Below are positions 38,918-47,900 of a stretch of 64,000 nucleotides of DNA, in pieces. Below the pieces are notes generated by a model, which saw only the letters and a list, made by a program, of their open reading frames with translations, ran no database searches and was not told where the DNA came from. This stretch comes from Liolophura sinensis (lineage: Eukaryota; Mollusca; Polyplacophora; Chitonida; Chitonidae), in contig NC_088300.1 in the NCBI RefSeq assembly GCF_032854445.1, positions 15,503,570-15,567,569 on the forward strand. Direction: 5' to 3'. A program made the translations under genes and the position numbers. The number at the start of each line of letters is the position of its first letter. The first letter of the stretch is position 1.

Positions 38918-41900
38918 GTGTATGTACGTATGTATGCGGTTTGACGCCGTACTAAGTCATATGACGACAAGGGGTCATTAGGTGTGTGTACATATATTGT
39001 GTCGTCTTGTGGCAGGGCGAGTCCATGCCGTCACAGTTTCAATCAGGATAAAACATAGCTCGTGATAAAATATTGAATGTATCTTACATCAGCCTCTTTA
39101 CTTCCTTCGCGATCCTGTACTTCTTTATTCATTTATTTATAATATTATTCAACAATTTTCAACTTACAAAACATCAGTCAGGTGTGTAGGTAGAGGGCCT
39201 AAGAGTGCCCTGTAAAACACCACCCTTTATTAGGTACATATAACAAACCTGATTTAAACCCGCAATCGATCTAGCCAGTGTTGGATTTAAACCTTCTACC
39301 TCACTGATCAGGGAGGAGGCAATCACTTAAACCGATTGAATCGGCGAATTAACCATGTGGAATTTCTGAACAATTTTTGGATCTTTTTTATGTCACCGTC
39401 ACGAGATCTAAAAGACGGTCCTCTGAAGCTGGCTTTCGTTGGCCAGCTTCGGAATGGTTTTCCTCAGACCACAAATCTTCAAATCGGATGTAACGTTCTC
39501 CCAGCATTCTGCGGATCATCGGGAGTTCCTTTGGGCTCTGATTGGTTTTGCTGGCCAACTTTTTATAAGTGAAATATTCTTGAGAAAAGCATAAAACACC
39601 AATCAAATAAATAAATAAATAAATAAATAAAAAAATAAATAAATAAATAAATAAATAAATAACAAATCTCCAGGTGTTCAAATGTCGCTAACGCTTGAGC
39701 CTCCTCAGATATTACGTGGTGTGTTTTTGTGTTACCGGTATTTGTAAGGTTGCTGATGAGGTACGACTGTGTTCCTTATCATAGAACATGACCTGTGGCA
39801 TCAGACATTTGAGAAATGTATTTGAGTACGGTGTGAAGTACATCAAAAGAATAAATAAATAAATAACGTTTGTGTCTAACCCGGCCCCAGGAATCTACAA
39901 TGTTACATGTCTGTACCCTTCAGTCGCCACAAGTATCAAGCGGTCCTCAACCCTCTCTGCTGCCTTAACTTAGATCCGGATAAACCCATAATCACGCGAT
40001 AGAATACGAGAAGCCTTCATGTACTCAGGGCCGATTACATCCAAATATACACTCTATGCTCGCCTTGTGAACCCCCAGAGAGCTATTGGAAAATTAAACC
40101 AATGAATAATGGAAATGCCCCTCTTCCCAAAATGAGACAGAGAAAGGTGCGACATAACATTGTTTTCCTTCGTTGAATGTACTGTTAAAGAACAATGAAA
40201 TATGCCACAGTTTGTTTTTTGGGGCTTTCTTTTAAATTTTTTATTACTATTCTTTAAAGCTTGAAAACAGTAGAGAAAGAACAATATTAAACATTAGAAA
40301 GGAGATACCTACAATATTTAACTACGCAGTAAACGATAACCCCTTACCCAAAACAAACGCTATTAACTTACAAATTACAAGATAAAAACTTCAAACTAAT
40401 AGCTATGAAAATGTGTAATTGTATTCTGGAGATACGGAGTAGATTTTTTGTCGTTTGTATTTTCACTTATGAACATCAATAAACCACTAACCAGCTTAGA
40501 TAATTGCTGAAAATAATTTACATATCAATTTGAAAAAGATACTTTTCACTCCACGCAACTCAAAATTATCTGTGAGAGCTTTCCAGCTCCAGCTAATTGA
40601 ACATAATAGCCCAAATTCACCTCAGCTTTGAAATTGTTTTAAATAAGAGTGATTACTTAAAATAATGTCAACATGAATCTCGATAACAAACATACCAAAA
40701 CATTCCAATGGAATGTCTTAGCTTTTAAGAAGATACTCGAAAAATGCAGTATAAATCTAAGACGTTTCGTGAACATAAGGAATAAAGTGTATTCTCGGAA
40801 TTTCGTTAGACTGAAAGTGAATGAGTTCTATATCAACAAATGTAGAAATAGTCCATGCCAAATAATGTACATCTTTACCAGGAACCAACATTGGCAGCAC
40901 AGGACGGTTATCCATCGCTGGGTGTAGCCCATTAGTAAATGGTTTCTTTCGTCAGGCCGAGCAGCGGCGCATGCGAGCTCACGCATAGAATAGCTGTCGA
41001 TAATTATCGTAACTACTCAACGATCTGGCCAGTGAAGAGATGGCCTGTTCAATGGGTAAACAAACTACAGTCAGCAGTAATAATAGGGTGCACTGTGTAC
41101 TCAGCCAAAAATACATAGTTTATACCACACTCACCACTCAGTAAACAAACTATAGTCGTCGTTGGTGAATAAACGGTAGATTCCCAGTTTCGGTAAACAA
41201 TCTTCAGTAAACAAACAAAAAGTCAGCATCGGATCACAGATATTACTATATACTTGTAAGTATACACCGCGGATTATCCAATTTGTAAGCAAATTACAGT
41301 GATCATCAGACATACCGTCTATGTACTCTCTGTTGAATAAGAGACTACAGACATCAGCACGCAATATTCTAGGTCAATATTCAAACTAGTCATCATTACG
41401 AATACCGTGGACTATACACTGCAGTCAGCACTGAGTAAATCATGGACCATGTTGTTAGTAAATAAAATGCAGTCAACACTGAGTATGTCACGGACTATAT
41501 AGTTAGTAAATAAACTGCAGTCAGCAGTGAGTATGTCACGGACTACGTAGTTAATAAAATAAACTGAAGTCAACACTGTGTATCTCACGGACTATGTAAT
41601 TAATAAAATAAACTGTAGTCAGCAATGAATATGTCATGAACTATGTAGTTAATAAAATAAACTGCTGTCATCAGTGAATATACCGTTGATTCTCAACTCA
41701 GTATTAAAACAAATCGGTCAGCTAATAATTACCGCAATCACACTGTCAACACAAGATGTGGTTATGATTGCCGCAAAGCAGATTCCACAATGAACACGAA
41801 AGATTGTCCGTAGAAATGTAATAGGGTAGCATCAGCTTTTCATAACTCTCGGTAAGAAGATTTAGCCAGTTTCAAGTAGTATCTAAACTTCCATTGTTGA

Positions 41901-44900
41901 GGTATTCGTTGAAAGTAGGTGAATTCCAAGACAAATTGAGTCACAGCGCATGTAGGTATTATGACACGGTGATGTCTAGCCCACGACATTATGACACGGC
42001 CATATCTGGCCCACGACATTATGACACGGCCATATCTGGCCCACGACATTATGACACGGCAATATCTGGCCCACGACATTATGACACAGCGATATCCGCC
42101 CCAAGACATTATGACACGGTGATATGTGGCCTACGGCATTATGACAGGGTGATATCTGGCCCAAGATATTATGACAAAGTGATACCTAGTCACGACATTA
42201 TGACACGGTGATATCTGGTCCACGACAAGCTCAGGTCTGTCCGTTTTAACGGAAACTTTTGGCCACAGATAAGCATGCTAACCACTCAGTGTATAACTAC
42301 TCACCTTCTGGAAGTGAATTAATAATTCTTTGAGAATGAACATCTACGTAAAGGCTGTTTTTTTTTTACTATACAAGCGAAAAAGTGGGGATGGACATGG
42401 CTATATTTTTGATTTAGTTTATCCATTATGGAATGTGCTTGTGTACCAGATATCTTAGATATTCCTCTCTTTCAAGCTAGTCTTATAGTTTGGTTTTTGT
42501 ACGAGGCCAACCATTTCTGACCACTGCAGCTAGAAGATAAGAACTTTGTACAGCAAGGACTGTATTATCTTGATGGCCATCTTGGCGAGGGATGCCTATG
42601 GTACTTGGAGCTTTTATGTCCAGAATCATTTACACACAGATTTATTTTGATCTGTCGATCACACAATATTAACATCTTAGTTTGACTTACTGTAGCAAGG
42701 GAAAAATCAAGTAAAACAGATCCAAAAAAAAAATAGAGCGTCGATTGCACACATGATCTGACCAACCAAATGCGAGAGCATGCAATTCAAATTTGAAATT
42801 GTTAGGAACTCGACAAGACTTTTCATGGAAACTCCTTATACAGTAAAACAAAACGGCCATGTAAAATGTCGATTCTATCTTATGTTGCCAGCAAACTGGT
42901 GTTGCTTCAACAATAAATATAGCTGTATGGTAATAGCATGCATATTGATTGCTGTGGTACGCTCTGATGACTTTTCACATCCCATCCGTCTGTGCCAATG
43001 TAATACTCTGGGTGTGCGACGTGACGGGCCCAGACCACATCCGCCCGACACTAACCCTGCTCCCATGAGCGTTAGACTCTATATGCCCCCTGTGGCCATT
43101 CTCATGAAACTCTTAAGTCATGAAGCAGCTGACTGAAAACAATCATATTAATCTTGACATGGCCAACACTAAATGTATTAAAACATGTAGCCATCACGAA
43201 AATTATCAATTTCACAATGCGGGAATTATAGTGCCAATTAAGAAGTACCCTATTTGGTAGTACACGCGATCCCGAGCTCACGTAAGCCGTGAGATAATGT
43301 ATTCCAAGTAACTCCCTTTGCACGGTTGACGTATCAGCGTAATCTAGAACTAACCTACGCTAACATACCACTACGGTACACAAGATCTAACCTGTTCTAA
43401 CCTACCAGGCCTGCACAGTAACACTCTAATCTATGCTAACCTACCACTACAGTACAGTAAGCTAGACCTAACCTATGCTAACCTACCACTTCTACACAGT
43501 AACAGCCTAACCTATGCTAACCTACCACTTTCACACAACAACAGCCTAATCTGTGATATCCTACCACTTCTGCACAGTAACAGTCTAACCTATACTAACC
43601 TACCACATGTACACAGTAACAGCCTAATTTATGCTAATCTACCATTACCGCACGGTGACCTGAACTCAATAATAACTTAAACCTTAAGGAGACTATAGTA
43701 ACACATAACTAAATTCTGTAGTAGACTTCACCTACAGCTACTGTAACACAGAAACCTCCGCGTAACTTACTACCAACCTACAGCAAATTATACCGAACCG
43801 AAAATGTTTAATTTACTACCAATCTACAGCAAACTATACCGAACCGAAAATGTTTAATTTACTACCAATCTACAGCAAACTATACCGAACCGAAAATGTT
43901 TAATTTACTACCAATCTACAGCAAACTATACCGAACCGAAAATGTTTAATTTACTACCAATCTACAGCAAACTATACCGAACCGAAAATGTTTAATTTAC
44001 TACCAATCTACAGCAAACTATACCGAACCGAAAATGTTTAATTTACTACCAATCTACAGCAAACTATACCGAACAGAAAATATTTAATTTACTACCAATC
44101 TACAGCAAACTATAATGAACCGAAAATGTTTAATATACTACCAATCTACAGCAAACTACACCGAACCGAAAGTGTTTAATTTACTACCAATCTACAGCAA
44201 ACTACACCGAACCGAGAATGTTTTTATTACACTTCACCTTTAATAACCTATACCTTCTGTATGTTAATCTTCGATAATACTTCGATATCAATCAGTATTT
44301 AACCTTTACTTATCTAAGGTAAAGTACTAAAATATTTTGTATATTTTGCATAACTATTTCACAGCGCATCGCACCTTTAAAAGAACTCAATGAAAGGTGA
44401 AGTGGTACATAGATTTGGTTCAATATACATGTTTTTGTGTTTCACACATCAAATCGCACCAGATATCAAGGGTCAGTAAAGAAACCAACATCTGACTTGA
44501 TCTTCTCATGGAGTTAATGAGGGATAAAGATGATCAACTTAAGACCATGTCAACGACCATATTGTGTTGTTGGTAAACAAAAATGGTGCTTTCTTGACTA
44601 TGATAATTTCTTTAGACACCGTTGGACAAAGAAACTTACTTGGATTATGTCTTTATTATTCATTTTAAGACTCATGAAATCATAGTGACTTCATTTGATT
44701 TATGAAAAGTGTTTTTATAAAGTTTCCATGACGTCACGGATTCTGATTATTAAGATTATATCACATTTGGCGCTGCGAAACCCAAAATATGCAGTCATTG
44801 TGAAATCCATAATAAATCTAAATTAACAATCTGAGCGAAATAACGATGTCATTATCCTATGTTCATTTTGTTATTTATCGTTATGATGATGAAATTTAAT

Positions 44901-47900
44901 TCATTTTACGTTTCAGCGCTTATCCGAACTAAAACACACAACTGTCTTATTATGCCCCTTCTGTGTGGGATAGTTAATGATGGATCTGTCCAGTGTGAAT
45001 AGAGACTGAAAGTAAACCTTCATAGACCAGGCCACTCAACCACCCACCAATCATTCCCACTCACTACTATAATGACCAACCCTAAACACTGCACCTGTCA
45101 CCGACATAATCAATTTATGTATATTTACATGTACGTATAAAACGTTTTGATGTGGTAATAATCAGTTGTTATATTTCACTTCATGTCTTTGTTTCGACCA
45201 GAGAATGACCAGAATGGCAATAGTGTTAGGTCATATTGTGTGAAAGTTTTAAATTAACCATTCATTGAACTTTTCCATCTTTTCTTCAGTTTCTAAGAGC
45301 AGCTGCAGGAATTCATTAATAAAGTTTTACTCCAGTTTATCACTCGCTTTTTCCCTCAGCACGTTTTCAGATTTATTCAGTGACCCTTTCCCACCTTTAG
45401 ATTCATCTGAGATTTTAGATAAATGCGTTAATCTTTAATACACAAAAACTCTTCAAAACTACCGTAATGTCTTGAAATGAACAGATTCATGAATTCTTCA
45501 TCAATGCGGTATCGCAGATTAATCAAAAGTTGATTAAGACCACGCTCAGCTCATTTCCTACCGGAAGCCATATTAGCACATGTTTAACACGTGATCAAGA
45601 ACAAAAACCTAACAGTAATCCGATAATGTTCCAGGTGACGAGAAGAGAGATAGCAACATGATAACTGTTTTCATCCTCAGACAAAAAGCAAACTCACTCC
45701 GTCCAATTTTACATCTGTTCCAGTGATCATCACCTCAAATTTTAGTACTGATTTTCCTTTTATCTGTATGATTTTTGCATTAATTATAGGTTATATGTGT
45801 TTACAGTGTAAAGTGTTTAATATAGAACCTTTCTTGACTTTATGAACCTTAACTTATATTCTCTAAAAAAGTATTCATGCCTTGGACATGTTAATAGAAC
45901 AATTTATTGAACATCAGCATAAAAATCGCTCTAAAAGCTTTACAGATAATAAGCAAACTCTCTTGAGTAAGACGCAAGCAGATATCATAACCTGTAACTA
46001 CCAGGTATGTTAAACAAGCTCTCGGATATGATAAACAACCTCTCTTGAGTAACACGCAAGCAGATATCTTAACCTGTAACTACCAGGTATGTTAAGCAAG
46101 CTCTCGGATATGATAAACAAGCTCTCTGCATGGTTTCATAAGCTAGTTCTCTAGCACTACAGGCAAGCTCCCTGGCACCATAAGGAAAGACTTTGTTATC
46201 AGACGCAAGCTTTCTGGTGTCACACACCTATTTGTGTCATAAGAAAATTATTCTGGTATCATAATCTAACTCTTTTTAATCCTAGGAAAGCTGTCTGGTG
46301 TAATAAGTAAGAATTCTGGTATTGTATGTGAGCTCTTCCATGGTTTGTACGAATACTATAAGTGAGCTGCCAACTAGACTTCTTGTATTACCGTACTGAT
46401 ACATGTATCTGGTATCATATGTGAGTTACATAATCTTGCTGCCTGTAATCACAAAAAAGCTGTCTGTAATAGGCAAGAATTCTTGTATTGTAAGTGAGTT
46501 TTCTCGTTTTTGTACATGCACTATAAAGCTGGCGAACAACTATAGACTTCTTGTATCACCGCTTTGTTCGGTTTCCATCAGAGCCGTTGAACTGCTGTAG
46601 GAAATCAGAAAACATCTGAATTATTGAAGACAAAGCGAGCCGTTGATAAATCTTATTCGGCCATCCAATGAAAATTTAATAAACACCTCGGTTAGAAGTC
46701 GGTTTCTCCCACAGATTCACCTGGACGTATTGCCCGTCCCCTCAGGAAGCACCCACCGAATAGATTCTTGTGTCCACACATTATTTTAGATCCACAATAA
46801 GTACATGTGTTAAGCCGCGGTCACACGTGTGTTGGTGTATGTGTCATGGCCGCACCCACATTGCCATCAGTCTCATTCTATCTTGCCATGCGGCGTGATC
46901 TTATACAGTGTACATGTATTTTACGATGATCATTACCGTGTTATAAAAACAAACTGAGGAAAAATATACTAAGTCACAGCAGGTCACGTGATGGGCAAAA
47001 ACTAAAAGACTTTACAACAGTCTGAAACAGGAAAATGACAAAAAAGGAACAAAAACATAATATATAGAAGTCTGTTTCCTTAGCTATACATTTTGACAAT
47101 ATAAAGTAGAGAATACTACAGGATGGAACGCTGTGCAGAGGGAGTTCACATGGGGTCTTCCGAGATTGATCACTGCTGCTTACACGGAGACGTAAGAAGA
47201 ACGTCTTTACACTTGATATGAAGTGTGTATATACACAAAACAATGCTCTGGATTACCTTGTATTTGCAAACCAGCTTATTTTTCAGCTTACGGTCTATCT
47301 GAATATATACCTCACAACTGTGTGGTTTCTTGGACTCTACAGCACTAGTGCTTTCTTAATGGTTGTATCACATGTAGAACATCCCAATTTTTGTCAGCAT
47401 ATTGTACTATCTAACTCTTCGAAATCTAGTGTATCAACCGATGTATTTCCACCGCCGTTATTGGTGAAATGCTCGGCACCATTTCATTTTTCATAATATA
47501 CAGGTATTCGAATAAACACACAGGTAAACCTGCGTATGCACCACAGGTAAATGTGAAATTTGATATGCCAGGCAGGCATGTATTCCACGCTCAATATTTC
47601 TCTTGTCCTTTATGATTAAATGTAAATAATAAAATCAACCTGACCGAACATCTGCGTTACAAAAATCCACTTCAGGAAAAGAACAGATTTGAGAGATTTG
47701 AGAGAAAAATACAACTGTGTTCAGTATCATCAAAAACTAAACAAAAACTAAAAAAAACATGTTTTTTTCTTTTCATTTACTAATATATATCATTATTGTG
47801 ATATATACCTCCATTAGTACACGGCGGTTGGCTGAATGTATAGAAAGCATCAACACTTGTGCAGTCTATTTCTGATATCCTAGGAAGCATGCTAACCGTG

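Noticed and set aside
38604-38981. 125-codon plus-strand ORF
   Set aside because: Half of it is translation of a (GT)n/(GTAT)n microsatellite.
42780-43136. 118-codon plus-strand ORF
   Set aside because: Composition looks random, no homology recalled, antisense ORF overlaps; kept out as unsupported.
43763-44224. CRISPR-like regular repeats
   Set aside because: Units are contiguous without spacers, and the context is a eukaryotic intron.
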